This document shows positions 43,521-51,878 of a DNA stretch of 64,000 nucleotides, one piece after another. Within the stretch, counting starts at the first letter, position 1, and each line of letters begins with the position of its first letter. Source of the stretch: Candidatus Accumulibacter similis (GTDB lineage Bacteria; Pseudomonadota; Gammaproteobacteria; Burkholderiales; Rhodocyclaceae); NCBI GenBank assembly GCA_013347225.1, contig CP054595.1, forward strand, positions 3,902,415 through 3,966,414. The letters are read 5' to 3'. The notes beneath the pieces are model-generated. The model was not told the DNA's origin. It saw only the letters and a program-made list of their open reading frames with translations, and searched no databases. The translations under genes were made by a program, and so were the position numbers.

Positions 43521-44690
43521 TCAGGCGAACGCGAGATCGATGGCGCGGCCGATGGCGCGCCAGCCGAACACCGGAACGTCGGTGCGCGGCTGATCGGTGT
43601 CACCGCCGTAAATCAGCAGGCGACGCAACGCGCCAGACAGGGCGACGAAACGTTCCAGCGGGGCGAACCAGTCTCCCGCGACGGTGCGCCCGGACTTGCA
43701 TTCGATGGCAGCGACGACTTCCTCGCCGCGCGTGACCAGCAGATCGACCTCGTTGCCGGCTGAATCCCGCCAGAAGTGAAGCTCCTCCGGGTGCAGCCCG
43801 TTGCGGCGACGCTTGAGGAATTCGCTCACTACCCAGGTTTCGAAGAGCGGCCCGCGCAGGCTGCCGACCGCCAGTTCCGGGGCGCCGCGCACACCCGCCA
43901 GCCAGGCGGCCAGACCCGGGTCGAGGAGATAGAGTTTTGGCGTCTTGGTCAGACGCTTGCCGAGATTGCGATGAAAGGGTGTGAGCCGGGTCACGATGTA
44001 GCTCGCTTCCAGCACGCCGATCCAGGCATGTGCGGTGTTATGCGTGATGCCGCAGTCGGCGGCAAGCGCGGAGAGGTTGAGCAGCTGGCCGCTGCGCGCG
44101 GCGCACATGAGCACGAAGCGGTGAAAGTGGTCAAGGTCGCGCACGTGCAACAGACTGCGCACGTCGCGTTCGACATAGGTGGCGAGGTAGTCGGAAAACC
44201 AGACGTGCGGTGGGATGACGCGGTCGTGCAGCGGTGGATAAAAGCCGCGCCAGAGCCAATCCTCGAGACCATCGGTCGGCCGCACGCCGGCGACCTCGTC
44301 GAAAGCGAAGGGCAGCAGGTGCAACAGGCCGACTCGCCCGGCGAGCGATTGAGTAATCCGCTCCATCATGCCGAACTGCTGCGAGCCGGTGAGGACGAAC
44401 AGCCCGGTCCGCCGGTCCCCGTCGACGCGGGTCTGCAGGTAGGAGAACAGGTCGGGGGCGCGCTGGGCTTCGTCGATCACGGCGCCGTCGGGATACTGGG
44501 CGAGAAAGCCGCGCGGGTCGGTGGCGGCGAGTGCGCGCACGTCGGGGTCTTCCAGGCTGGCGTAAGGCTTGTCCGGAAATGTCGCACGAGCAAGCGTGGT
44601 CTTGCCGGACTGACGCGGCCCGGTAATGGCGACGATGGGATAGTAGCCTGCCAGGTCGATGAGGCGCGGCGCGGCAAGACGGCGAATCAT
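43521..44690 (-). CDS. AAA-family ATPase with DUF4143 C-terminal domain
   Basis: A 389-residue ATPase of the AAA_14/DUF4143 class, often found in mobile or accessory regions and of unknown cellular role. Walker A is AITGPRQSGKTTLARATF, Walker B is GAVIDEAQRAPDLF, and sensor 1 is FVLTGSQQFGMM. The C-terminal DUF4143 part has DPGLAAWLAGVRG, then LFETWVVSEFLKRRRN and LHFWRDSAGNEVDLLV, a PD-(D/E)xK nuclease-like core with EVD followed by IECKSGRT. It is flanked by a 9-bp inverted repeat at its 3' end and a 14-bp one upstream, and lies beside a broken antitoxin gene. Confidence 0.88.
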   Translation of the reverse strand: MIRRLAAPRLIDLAGYYPIVAITGPRQSGKTTLARATFPDKPYASLEDPDVRALAATDPRGFLAQYPDGAVIDEAQRAPDLFSYLQTRVDGDRRTGLFVLTGSQQFGMMERITQSLAGRVGLLHLLPFAFDEVAGVRPTDGLEDWLWRGFYPPLHDRVIPPHVWFSDYLATYVERDVRSLLHVRDLDHFHRFVLMCAARSGQLLNLSALAADCGITHNTAHAWIGVLEASYIVTRLTPFHRNLGKRLTKTPKLYLLDPGLAAWLAGVRGAPELAVGSLRGPLFETWVVSEFLKRRRNGLHPEELHFWRDSAGNEVDLLVTRGEEVVAAIECKSGRTVAGDWFAPLERFVALSGALRRLLIYGGDTDQPRTDVPVFGWRAIGRAIDLAFA

Positions 44691-44711
44691 GCGGTTAGCT
44701 TAGATGCGGAC

Positions 44712-44744
44712 TTGCAGATTGTCAAATCAATTGACAATCTGCAA
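44712..44744. promoter_or_regulatory. Perfect 14-bp inverted repeat upstream of the DUF4143 ATPase gene
   Basis: TTGCAGATTGTCAA (44712-44725) and TTGACAATCTGCAA (44731-44744) are exact inverted copies with a 5-bp spacer, 21 bp upstream of the ATPase start. The AT-rich palindrome contrasts with the GC-rich surroundings. It resembles an operator, with TTGACA available as a -35 element on either strand, and could also be the terminus of a mobile module. Confidence 0.7.
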
Positions 44745-44793
44745 AATGGCACGTTTCCCCCAGCCCAAGCGGCGACGCTCGCTCGCACAATCA

Positions 44794-44883
44794 TGCCTCG
44801 GAGCCTTTCTCGCCCTCCACGGATCGGGACTCGATCCCTTCGTCGGCTTCCACCATGCCCTCGATTTCGCCCGCGTGTCTCGA
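44794..44883 (+). pseudogene. Possible fragment of a Cas1 integrase gene
   Basis: One frame reads LGAFLALHGSGLDPFVGFHH and then ALDFARVSR. This resembles the Cas1 core around GLDPxxGFLH, where the last His binds the active-site metal. Similarity ends after about 30 codons, with no start, no Glu- or Asp-containing neighbours and no cas2 gene or CRISPR array. If real, it is a remnant broken by rearrangement near the IS element. Chance similarity in GC-rich sequence cannot be excluded. Confidence 0.3.
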
Positions 44884-45147
44884 ATACAGCATCTCCCTGT
44901 TCCAGCGGTCGCGGCTGCGCCCCTCGCGCGGCGCCGTGGTCGGCTCGGCGCAAGGGCCGTCACGACGCCCGCTGTCGGCAGCGATCCGGTACTCCGCCCC
45001 GCGCCGGCGACAATGCGGTATCCTGCCGCGGTGGGTCGGCCACCCTCCTGGCCCGTCTTTAACATCCCATACGCATATTGTGAGCTTTCTGGGCAGGGCT
45101 CAATCGTAATCCGTTGATTTTGCGTAGGGTGAATTTTTCTTGCGTTG
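44884..45147. other. Unassigned sequence before the IS element
   Basis: No gene is supported in this stretch. The last 90 bp turn markedly AT-rich (from about 45060), including GTTGATT at 45113 and TTTTTCTTG at 45134, both of which recur just outside the other end of the IS at 47110 and 47127. Confidence 0.4.
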
Positions 45148-47102
45148 TGTAGTGCCATAATAGTTATCGCTGGGTGGTTCAACCTCTTGCTTTTGCGGTA
45201 CGATCAGGTGCATGTTCATCCGACAAACGCGAACCGGCAACAAGGCGACTGGCGAAAGCTACATCACCTACCGGCTGGTGCGCACCGAGCGCATTGGGGG
45301 CAAGGTCCGTCAGATCACGGTGTTGAACCTCGGCCGCCACTTTCCGCTCAAGCAGGAAGACTGGCCGATCCTGTGCAGCCGCATCGAGCAGTTGCTGAAT
45401 CCGCAGGCGTGGCTCCTGCCGCTGCAGTGCTCGGAGCATGTCGAACGTGCAGCGCAGCGTTACCATGCGCAGCTGGTTGCGCGCGCACCGGTTGTCGCGT
45501 CGGCGACGGAGGGGGGTACGGCCGGATTGGCCGGCGAACCTTGCTCGCCTGCGGACTTCCAGGAAGTCGACGTGGACTCGCTGCAGATGACGCAACCGCG
45601 GTCGGTGGGCGTCGAACACGTCGGTCTGCATGCGGCAAACGAACTGGGTTTGATCGAGACGCTGAATGAACTGGGCGTCAATGGGGTGATGCGGGCATCG
45701 ATCCTGGGCAGTCTGATCGGGAGAATGGGGGAGCCGGGGTCGGAACTGGCGACCTGGAGCTGGCTGCAGCGGCAGAGCGCGCTGGGCGAGTTGATTGACG
45801 TCGACTTCTTGTCGATGTCGCACATGAGCCTGTATCGCGCCTCGGACGTCTTGATGAAACATCGGGAGGTGATCGAGACGCGTTTGTTCAGTACCGCCCG
45901 GACGCTCTTTGACCTGCAGGAGACGGTCACGCTGTACGACTTGAGCAACACCTATTTCGAAGGCGAAGCCAAGGGGAATGACAAGGCCAGGCGGGGGCGT
46001 TCGAAGGAGAGGCGCAGCGACTGCCCGTTGGTGACGCTCGGATTGGTGCTGGACGGCAGCGGCTTCGTGCGGCGCTCACAGACCTTCGCCGGCAACGTGT
46101 CCGAGCCCGGCACGCTGGCGTCCATGCTCGCCGGACTGGGGACCCCGGCGGGCGCGCTGGTGGTGATGGATGCCGGCGTTGCCACCGAGACCAACGTCGC
46201 CTGGCTGGTCGAGCACGGCTATCGCTATCTGGTCGTGCGTCGCGGGGGGGTGCGCCAGTTTGATGAGACCCGCGCCGTGACCATCGAGACCGCTGGCGAG
46301 GAGTGGCTGCATCTGCAGAAGGAACTGAGCCCGGATGGCCAGGAGCTTTGCCTGTATTGCCACTCACCGAGTCGGCAACTCAAGGAAGAGGCGATGCTCG
46401 CGCAATCCTGTGGGCGTTTCGAAGCGGGCCTGCAGCAAATGAGTGCCGGCCTGCAAAAGCCCAGGAGTGAAAAGAACCACGACAAGCTGCTGGAACGTCT
46501 CGGCCGACTCAAGCAGAAGAGCCGCGGCGCCAGCCAGCACTACCAGGTCCATCTCGTCACCGAGGAGAGTGGCAAAACGGTGACGGCGATCACCTGGCAG
46601 AAGGTGCCGGTTCCCGGCACGATGGCCACGCATCCCGGCGTCTATTGCCTGCGGACCAACGAACTCGCCTGGGACGAAGAGAAACTCTGGCGTACCTACA
46701 CGATGCTGACCGACTTGGAGAGTGTGTTTCGCAGTCTGAAAAGCGAACTCGGCTTGCGACCCATCCATCACCACAAGGAGATTCGCTCGGACGGACACCT
46801 GTTCATCACGGTAATCGCCTACCAGTGTGTCCAGTTCCTGCGCGTGAAACTCAAGGCCGCGGGAATCACCGACAGCTGGGCGACCCTGCGGGACACCCTC
46901 TCCGTACAACGCCGGGTGACCGCGACTTTCAATCAGCGTGACGGCCGCTCCCTGCATGTGCGCAAAGCAACCGTCGCCGAACCCGACCTGCTGGCGATCT
47001 ATCGCGCGTTGGGCATCAGCGCCGCACCCGGAGGAACCAGGAAACTGATCAGCTGAATCAGAGGTTACGGGCCTGTAGTGCCACTTGATATTTTTATGGC
47101 AC
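45148..47102 (+). mobile_element. IS1634-family insertion sequence
   Basis: A single long transposase gene with AT-rich ends. GTGCCATAA at 45152-45160 matches the inverted TTATGGCAC at 47094-47102, and I take these as the cores of the terminal inverted repeats. TGTAGTGCCA also occurs directly at 45148 and 47074. Exact ends and target duplication could not be fixed: similar sequences (GTTGATT and TTTTTCTTG) lie outside both candidate ends, so the true element may be about 35 bp longer on each side. It appears intact and recently acquired. Confidence 0.65.
45212..47056 (+). CDS. IS1634-family transposase (IS4-type DDE)
   Basis: A 614-residue DDE transposase. The N-terminus has the SYITYRLVRTERIGGKVRQI segment usual in IS1634 proteins. 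The first catalytic Asp lies in VTLYDLSNTYFEGEAKGN and the second in GALVVMDAGVATETNVAWL. The Glu-containing Y-(2)-R-(3)-E-(6)-K-like segment is LRPIHHHKEIRSDGHLFIT, preceded by DLESVFRSLKSELG. The frame is uninterrupted, so the element may be active. ATG at 45212 is the first in the element. Confidence 0.92.
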   Translation: MFIRQTRTGNKATGESYITYRLVRTERIGGKVRQITVLNLGRHFPLKQEDWPILCSRIEQLLNPQAWLLPLQCSEHVERAAQRYHAQLVARAPVVASATEGGTAGLAGEPCSPADFQEVDVDSLQMTQPRSVGVEHVGLHAANELGLIETLNELGVNGVMRASILGSLIGRMGEPGSELATWSWLQRQSALGELIDVDFLSMSHMSLYRASDVLMKHREVIETRLFSTARTLFDLQETVTLYDLSNTYFEGEAKGNDKARRGRSKERRSDCPLVTLGLVLDGSGFVRRSQTFAGNVSEPGTLASMLAGLGTPAGALVVMDAGVATETNVAWLVEHGYRYLVVRRGGVRQFDETRAVTIETAGEEWLHLQKELSPDGQELCLYCHSPSRQLKEEAMLAQSCGRFEAGLQQMSAGLQKPRSEKNHDKLLERLGRLKQKSRGASQHYQVHLVTEESGKTVTAITWQKVPVPGTMATHPGVYCLRTNELAWDEEKLWRTYTMLTDLESVFRSLKSELGLRPIHHHKEIRSDGHLFITVIAYQCVQFLRVKLKAAGITDSWATLRDTLSVQRRVTATFNQRDGRSLHVRKATVAEPDLLAIYRALGISAAPGGTRKLIS

Positions 47103-47271
47103 GCAACCAGTTGATTCAGATAGATGTTTTTCTTGGCGTGTTAAACTTGGGCTGGGGTCCGACCGACGGCCACGCGGACGCGCTCGCGGTTTTCCCCGCT
47201 CGTCGCAGCGCCGGCCGACGCGCGCGCGGCGTCCAGCGAACGATGAGGAACCGGCACCAAGGAGATGCCCG

Positions 47272-47892
47272 ATGAACACGAATCCGTTTCCCCTGCCCGA
47301 CAACCTGCCGGTGCCCACTGACGACGGTGCGGCGGTTCATCTCGCGGGTTCGCCGCTGCCCGAGCTCAGTCTGACCGCCACCGACGGCGCGCTGCTCAAC
47401 CTGGCGCAACGGGCGGGGCGCTGGGTGCTCTACGTCTACCCGATGACCGGTCGACCGGGCGTCGCGCTGCCCGATGGCTGGGACGCGATCCCCGGTGCGC
47501 GCGGCTGCACGCCGCAGTCCTGCGGCTTCCGCGACCACTTCGCCGAGTTGCAGGCGCTGCACACCGGCGTCTACGGCCTCAGCGCGCAGGACAGCGAGTA
47601 CCAGCGCGAGGCGCGCGACCGGCTGCACCTGCCTTTCGAGCTGCTGAGCGACAGCGGGCTGCGCTTGAAATCGGCGCTGCGGCTGCCCACCTTCCGCGTT
47701 GCCGGCATGGAACTCTACCGGCGGCTGACGCTGGTGATCGACGACGGACGCGTCAGCACGGTGTTCTATCCGGTCTTTCCGCCGGACCGCAATGCGGACG
47801 ACGTGCTCGCCTGGCTGCGGGCGAACCCGCGCGGCGCCCCGCCGGCGTCGGCGGCCGCTGCCGGCGGCAGCGCTCGAACCCCCACCTCCTGA
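47272..47892 (+). CDS. Peroxiredoxin-like (AhpC/TSA fold) protein
   Basis: A 206-residue thioredoxin-fold protein with WVLYVYPMTGRPGVALPDGW followed by GARGCTPQSCGFRDHF. The two cysteines in GCTPQSC occupy the peroxidatic and PrxQ-like resolving positions, spaced by four residues, so it resembles BCP with an inserted loop. Its Ala-rich C-terminal tail is unconserved. ATG at 47272 has AAGGAG upstream. It lies 15 bp ahead of the YfcF-type glutathione transferase, and with it and the MAPEG gene forms a peroxide/thiol detoxification group. Confidence 0.83.
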   Translation: MNTNPFPLPDNLPVPTDDGAAVHLAGSPLPELSLTATDGALLNLAQRAGRWVLYVYPMTGRPGVALPDGWDAIPGARGCTPQSCGFRDHFAELQALHTGVYGLSAQDSEYQREARDRLHLPFELLSDSGLRLKSALRLPTFRVAGMELYRRLTLVIDDGRVSTVFYPVFPPDRNADDVLAWLRANPRGAPPASAAAAGGSARTPTS

Positions 47893-47907
47893 CCGGAATC
47901 CCAGACC

Positions 47908-48540
47908 ATGCTCCTCTACGTCGATGTCCAGTTTGCCTCGCCCTATGCCCTGTCGGCGTTCGTCGCCCTGCAGGAGAAGGGACTGCCGTTTACCATCGAG
48001 ACCCTCGACCTCGCCGCCGGCGACCAGCAGCGACCGGATTTCGCCCGGCTGTCGATCAGCGCCCGCGTGCCGACGCTCGTCGACGGCGACTTCGCCCTGT
48101 CGGAGTCGTCGGCGATCGCCGAGTACCTGGACGAGGCCCATCCGGGACCGGTGCTGTATCCTGCTGCGCCACGGGCGCGCGCCCGCGCGCGGCAGGTGCA
48201 GGCGTGGTTGCGCAGCGATTTCCTGCCGCTCCGGCAGGAACGCTCGACCGAGGTGATCTTCTATGGCCCGACGCCGCAGCCGCTCTCGGCCGCTGCCGCG
48301 CACTCGGCGGCGAGGCTGTTCGCCGCTGCCGGGGAGTTGCTGGCGCACGGCGACGACCACCTGTGCGGCGACGCCTGGTGCATCGCCGACGTCGACCTGG
48401 CGCTGATGCTCAACCGGCTGCTGCTGAACGGCGACGCCGTACCCGATGCGCTGGCACGCTACGCCACGCGCCAGTGGCAGCGGCCTAGCGTGCAGTCGTG
48501 GGTGGCCAGGGAGCGGCCGGCGCGCGCGGTGACGACGTGA
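47908..48540 (+). CDS. yfcF: Glutathione S-transferase, YfcF type
   Basis: Glutathione-dependent transferase/peroxidase of 210 residues that closely follows E. coli YfcF: FASPYALSAFVALQEKGLPF at the N-terminus, LSESSAIAEYLDEAHP in the glutathione site, QVQAWLRSDFLPLRQERST in the middle and WCIADVDLALMLNRLLLNGD in the C-terminal helical domain. E. coli YfcF is linked to hydrogen peroxide resistance. It is 15 bp downstream of the peroxiredoxin-like gene, so the two are very likely co-transcribed. Confidence 0.9.
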   Translation: MLLYVDVQFASPYALSAFVALQEKGLPFTIETLDLAAGDQQRPDFARLSISARVPTLVDGDFALSESSAIAEYLDEAHPGPVLYPAAPRARARARQVQAWLRSDFLPLRQERSTEVIFYGPTPQPLSAAAAHSAARLFAAAGELLAHGDDHLCGDAWCIADVDLALMLNRLLLNGDAVPDALARYATRQWQRPSVQSWVARERPARAVTT

Positions 48541-48589
48541 GCGGCGGCGGACTGCGCGATCGGACTGTCAGTCGTTTCCGGAGGACTCA

Positions 48590-48991
48590 TTGAACACGAA
48601 CATCGTTCCGGCCTACGCCGCGCTGCTGGCGCTCTTCTACGTCGCCCTCAGCATCCGCACCCTGCGCCTGCGGCGCCAGCTCCGCATCGCCGTCGGCGAC
48701 GGCGGCAATCCGGCAATGCTGCGGGCCATGCGCGTGCATGCGAATTTCGCCGAATATGTGCCACTCGGGCTGATCCTGCTCCATTTCGTCGAGGCGCAGG
48801 GGGCGCAGCCGCTGCTGCTGCACGGCCTGTGCCTGTGCCTGCTGCTGGGCCGGATCGCCCATGCCTACGGCGTCAGCCACACGGCGGAGAATTTCAGCTT
48901 CCGCGTCACCGGCATGGCGCTGACCTTCACGACGATCTTCTTCTCGTCGGCCTGGCTGCTGCTGGCCTTCTTTCGCCAGCATCTGGGCTGA
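48590..48991 (+). CDS. MAPEG family membrane protein
   Basis: Small integral membrane protein of 133 residues with four hydrophobic segments, related to microsomal glutathione transferases. The motif RAMRVHANFAEYVPLGLILL, with Arg-x-x-x-Asn-x-x-E, is diagnostic, and the C-terminal GRIAHAYGVSHTAENFSFRV is also typical. The start is TTG or ATG near 48590; the frame opens NTNIVPAYAALLALFYVALS after GGAGGA. Location downstream of a GST and a peroxiredoxin-like gene is consistent with detoxification. Confidence 0.87.
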   Translation: MNTNIVPAYAALLALFYVALSIRTLRLRRQLRIAVGDGGNPAMLRAMRVHANFAEYVPLGLILLHFVEAQGAQPLLLHGLCLCLLLGRIAHAYGVSHTAENFSFRVTGMALTFTTIFFSSAWLLLAFFRQHLG

Positions 48992-49123
48992 GATCGGGTT
49001 GTGCGCCGACGATTGCTCTCGGCTCGCTGCCGCGACCGGAACGAGGAGCGCCTGGCCTGGTTCCCGGGGCAGGTTGCGGGCGGATGGCCATCCGATGCCA
49101 GAATGCGACAGCGACTCCGCGAG

Positions 49124-49705
49124 TCAGCGCAGGCCGCGGACGATGACCTCCCAGTCGATTTCCACACGCGGACAGGCGCTCGACGAGAGCGTACCAAGAA
49201 GTTCCTGCACCAGTGGTCGCCCGTAAACGCCGTTCTCAAGCCGGTAAACGGTGACGATTTCGTCTGCGGGGTGCACCAACCAGTACTCGCGCACCCCATG
49301 ACGCTCGTAGAGAAACAACTTGCGCACCTGGTCGTGTGCCGCGCTGCCCGGCGACAGCACCTCGACCAGCCAGTCGGGGGCGCCGCGGCAGCCTCGGTCG
49401 TCCAGCTTCGAGCGATCGCAAACCACGACGATATCGGGCTGCACGACCGTGTCGATCAGCTCGTCGCCCTCATGGGCACGCGGTAGCCGGACATCGAAGG
49501 GCGCGATGTTGACCTCGCAAGGCCCGCCGTCGACCGCGGCGGCGATCTGCCTGGCCATTTCCAGAACGATTCGCTGATGCTGCCGCAAGGGCGCAGGGTC
49601 CATGGCATAGGCAAGGCCATCGATCAGCTCGTAACGCGCTTCCTCCGGCCAGGCAAGGTATTCCGCATAGGTATGCACTTGGTCATCACGCAGCGCCAGT
49701 GCCAT
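49124..49705 (-). CDS. Uma2 family (DUF820) putative endonuclease
   Basis: PD-(D/E)xK-fold protein of 193 residues. It contains the Uma2 start YAEYLAWPEEARYELIDGLA, then VVQPDIVVVCDRSKLDDRG with the catalytic Asp, and APDWLVEVLSPGSAAHDQVR with the Glu and Ser-Pro motif. YERHGVREYWLVHPADEIV follows with the last motif. These proteins are abundant in cyanobacteria and in some accessory regions; their function is not settled. ATG at 49705 has AAGGAG upstream; a slightly longer frame is less likely. Confidence 0.86.
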   Translation of the reverse strand: MALALRDDQVHTYAEYLAWPEEARYELIDGLAYAMDPAPLRQHQRIVLEMARQIAAAVDGGPCEVNIAPFDVRLPRAHEGDELIDTVVQPDIVVVCDRSKLDDRGCRGAPDWLVEVLSPGSAAHDQVRKLFLYERHGVREYWLVHPADEIVTVYRLENGVYGRPLVQELLGTLSSSACPRVEIDWEVIVRGLR

Positions 49706-49814
49706 CTCGCGAACTCCTTGCCGCACCTGCCCTTGGTATCACCCCGGTCCGTTCGCCGGCGCAAGACTCGCTCGGCACGCCAAGGATAGGAGAATCGAAG
49801 TGTCCTCCGCAAGT

Positions 49815-49845
49815 CACTGAAAAGAAATGCCGGCAAAGCCGGCAT
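49815..49845 (-). terminator. Rho-independent terminator of PEP-CTERM gene 1
   Basis: A perfect 8-bp stem, ATGCCGGC (49827-49834) / GCCGGCAT (49838-49845), is followed on the minus strand by TTTCTTTTC. It begins about 50 bp past the stop of the PEP-CTERM gene. Confidence 0.75.
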
Positions 49846-49893
49846 GGATCTCTGGGCGACGGCCCGCAACGAACCGCCGCCAGAACGTCAAGC

Positions 49894-50412
49894 TCAGGCT
49901 GCCCGGCGACGCAAGCCGAGTCCGGCCAGGCCGAGACCGACGAGCGCCAGCGTACCCGGCAACGGAATCGCCGACTCGACCTCGACATAGGCGCCGCCGC
50001 CCCCCAAGGGCGACTGGTTGGCGAAGATGTCGATGCTGTAGTTGCCAGCCGCCAGCAGCAGGCTGCCCGAGCTGTAGTAACCGCTGGCGAACGCGACGTC
50101 CGGATCGCTGGTCGAGGCGCCGGAGCCCGGGACCGAGGTCGTGAAGGCCAGCACCGAGTTCACCCACACGTCGAAGGTATCACCGACAACGAACGCGTCG
50201 GTCACCTTGAGAAGACCGGGTCCGCTGAGCGAGAAGGTGAAGGGGTTGCCGGCGGAACCCACGCCCAGGTTCGGGCAGCCGTTCGTCGCGGGAGAACCCG
50301 CGCCACCGAAGCAGAAGCCATACCAGCCGGCATCGACACCGATCGGGTCGGCCATCGATGCGGTCGAGGCCGCGAGCAGCGCCACTCCAACGAGTTTTTG
50401 CAAGAGTTTCAT
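49894..50412 (-). CDS. PEP-CTERM sorting domain protein 1
   Basis: Exported protein of 172 residues, probably anchored or released at the cell surface by an exosortase. The signal peptide MKLLQKLVGVALLAASTASM is cleaved near SMA-DP. The body is Gly/Ser/Asn-rich with two Cys, typical of extracellular matrix proteins. The C-terminus is IPLPGTLALVGLGLAGLGL followed by RRRAA: a PEP-CTERM signal in which Leu-Pro replaces the usual Pro-Glu-Pro, then a hydrophobic stretch and an Arg cluster. ATG at 50412 has AAGGAG upstream. The -24/-12 element at 50440 and an upstream TGTAAA-N5-CCGACA motif suggest sigma-54 control. Confidence 0.85.
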   Translation of the reverse strand: MKLLQKLVGVALLAASTASMADPIGVDAGWYGFCFGGAGSPATNGCPNLGVGSAGNPFTFSLSGPGLLKVTDAFVVGDTFDVWVNSVLAFTTSVPGSGASTSDPDVAFASGYYSSGSLLLAAGNYSIDIFANQSPLGGGGAYVEVESAIPLPGTLALVGLGLAGLGLRRRAA

Positions 50413-50439
50413 GATTGGGTCTCCTTCTTGTTAAGGGAT

Positions 50440-50455
50440 AGCCTCTTTCGAGCCA
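50440..50455 (-). promoter_or_regulatory. Sigma-54-type -24/-12 promoter of PEP-CTERM gene 1
   Basis: On the minus strand, TGGCTCGAAAGAGGCT keeps the GG-N10-GC core and most of the TGGCACG-N4-TTGCW consensus. The -12 GC lies about 29 bp upstream of the ATG, leaving a short leader with the AAGGAG ribosome site. PEP-CTERM genes in floc-forming betaproteobacteria are known to depend on RpoN and the PrsK-PrsR system. Confidence 0.6.
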
Positions 50456-50934
50456 AGTGCTTTCGTTCGGCAGGACCACCCTTGCCCGCACTCCAACCGA
50501 TAAAAGGAATATTCGGGCCATGTTTCAGATGTATCTGTTATCATTGACTTTTCCTGCTTCTGATCGGCGTCCTGGCGTGGCACCCTGTAAAAAATGCCGA
50601 CACTTCCATCAGCCGAGCTGGCGCTGCTCGAGGCAGACCGCTCTGGCCGGGAAGCCCGGTGGCGTGTCGACAGAAGGCTCGCGCCGAGGCGACCCGGTGC
50701 CGCGGGCACGGGCTGGCGATGGCGGTTCACCGACTGCGCGCGCCCGCAGCGAGATGGCTCAACCTGGCGGCGCGTGTCCGCGCCAGACGGCCGCCGGTGA
50801 TCAGCGCCGACATCGGTTGGCGCGCAGACGGCAACGGGCTGCCGACCGCGTCGTCCTGCGGCGGGCCGATGCCGCCCGGCCTGGCGCTGAAGGTCTACAA
50901 TGGCAGCACATGCAACGCTGACGAGGAGTGCGCG
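50456..50934. other. Intergenic region between PEP-CTERM gene 1 and SPFH gene
   Basis: No gene is supported in this 479-bp stretch. It holds the candidate activator motif at 50586 and an AT-rich patch at 50500-50560 (GTATCTGTTATCATTGAC) that may contain a promoter. The rest is GC-rich without recognisable features. Confidence 0.45.
50586..50602 (+). promoter_or_regulatory. 17-bp motif TGTAAA-N5-CCGACA upstream of PEP-CTERM gene 1
   Basis: TGTAAAAAATGCCGACA lies 130 bp upstream of the -24/-12 promoter. The same 12 fixed bases with identical 5-bp spacing recur at 56662, upstream of PEP-CTERM gene 2. The half-sites TGTAAA and TGTCGG (complement) form an imperfect inverted repeat, as expected for a dimeric enhancer-binding protein. 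Confidence 0.5.
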
Positions 50935-51831
50935 ATGCGTCAAATCGCTGAAGAAAGGGCGGTTGTCAGCCTTTCCGGCTGGCTCGCCCTGCCCCTGTGG
51001 TTCGCCCTGCTGATCTGGACCGTCTGGCCGTTCATCGGTCTCGCGGCATGGAGCGCGCTCGGCATCGCCCTGCCCTTCCCGACCCAGATCTCGCTGATCC
51101 GTATCCTCGCCATTCCGCTGCTGGCCTTTCTCGGCAAGGGTTTCGGCATCCTGCAGCCGAACATCGCCGGCATCTTCACCTTCTTTGGCCGCTACGCCGG
51201 CACCCTGCGCCGGGACGGCTTCTACTGGGTGAATCCCTTGTTCCAGCGGCAGAAGATGTCGCTGCGCGCGAACAACCTGAACACGCCGACGCTGAAGGTC
51301 AATGACCGGGCCGGCAATCCCGTGGAGGTGGCGGCGGTCGTCGTCTGGCGCGTCGCCGATACGGCCCGCGCCGCCTTCGATGTCGAGGACTACGGCACCT
51401 ATATCGTCATCCAGAGCGAGTCGGCGGTGCGCTCGGTGGTCAGCGCGCGCTGGTACGACGGCGACGCGGACGGCCGGAACTCGCTGCGCGGCGACATGGA
51501 TGCCGTCGCCGAACTGCTGGCGACGCGGATCCAGGAGCACGTCGCCCTCGCCGGACTCGAGGTCGTCGAGGCGCGCATCTCGCACCTCGCCTACGCACCG
51601 GAGATCGCCAGCGCCATGCTGCGCCGGCAGCAGGCGGAAGCGGTCGTCGCCGCCCGCGCCCGCATCGTCGATGGTGCGGTCGGCATGGTCAAGCTGGGCA
51701 TCGAACAGCTGGAAGCCGAAGGGGTCGTCAAGCTGTCTTCGGAAGACCGCGTCAAGCTGGTCACCAACCTGATGACCGTGCTGGTCTCGGAAAGCGAAAC
51801 CCATCCGGTGTTGTCGGTGGGCCGGGAGTAG
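50935..51831 (+). CDS. SPFH-domain (stomatin/prohibitin-like) membrane protein
   Basis: A 298-residue membrane-scaffold protein. Two hydrophobic segments lie at about residues 15-40 and 50-75. The SPFH domain includes GRYAGTLRRDGFYWVNPLF, then TLKVNDRAGNPVEVAAVVVW and ARISHLAYAPEIASAMLRRQ, followed by an Ala/Glu-rich coiled region (QQAEAVVAARARIVDGAVG). The C-terminus has SSEDRVKLVTNLMTVLVSES. ATG at 50935 has GAGGAG upstream; the frame extends far upstream without conservation. The family organises detergent-resistant membrane domains, but a specific partner is not evident. Confidence 0.87.
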   Translation: MRQIAEERAVVSLSGWLALPLWFALLIWTVWPFIGLAAWSALGIALPFPTQISLIRILAIPLLAFLGKGFGILQPNIAGIFTFFGRYAGTLRRDGFYWVNPLFQRQKMSLRANNLNTPTLKVNDRAGNPVEVAAVVVWRVADTARAAFDVEDYGTYIVIQSESAVRSVVSARWYDGDADGRNSLRGDMDAVAELLATRIQEHVALAGLEVVEARISHLAYAPEIASAMLRRQQAEAVVAARARIVDGAVGMVKLGIEQLEAEGVVKLSSEDRVKLVTNLMTVLVSESETHPVLSVGRE

Positions 51832-51878
51832 CGGGACGCGGCCGCGCGGGCAGACCGCACCGCTGCCGGCGACGGCGA

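Noticed and set aside
44733..44744. GACAATCTGCAA shared between the DUF4143 palindrome and 59262-59273 before the LysR gene
   Set aside because: Only 12 bp, without the palindromic partner at the second site; chance sharing is plausible in 64 kb.
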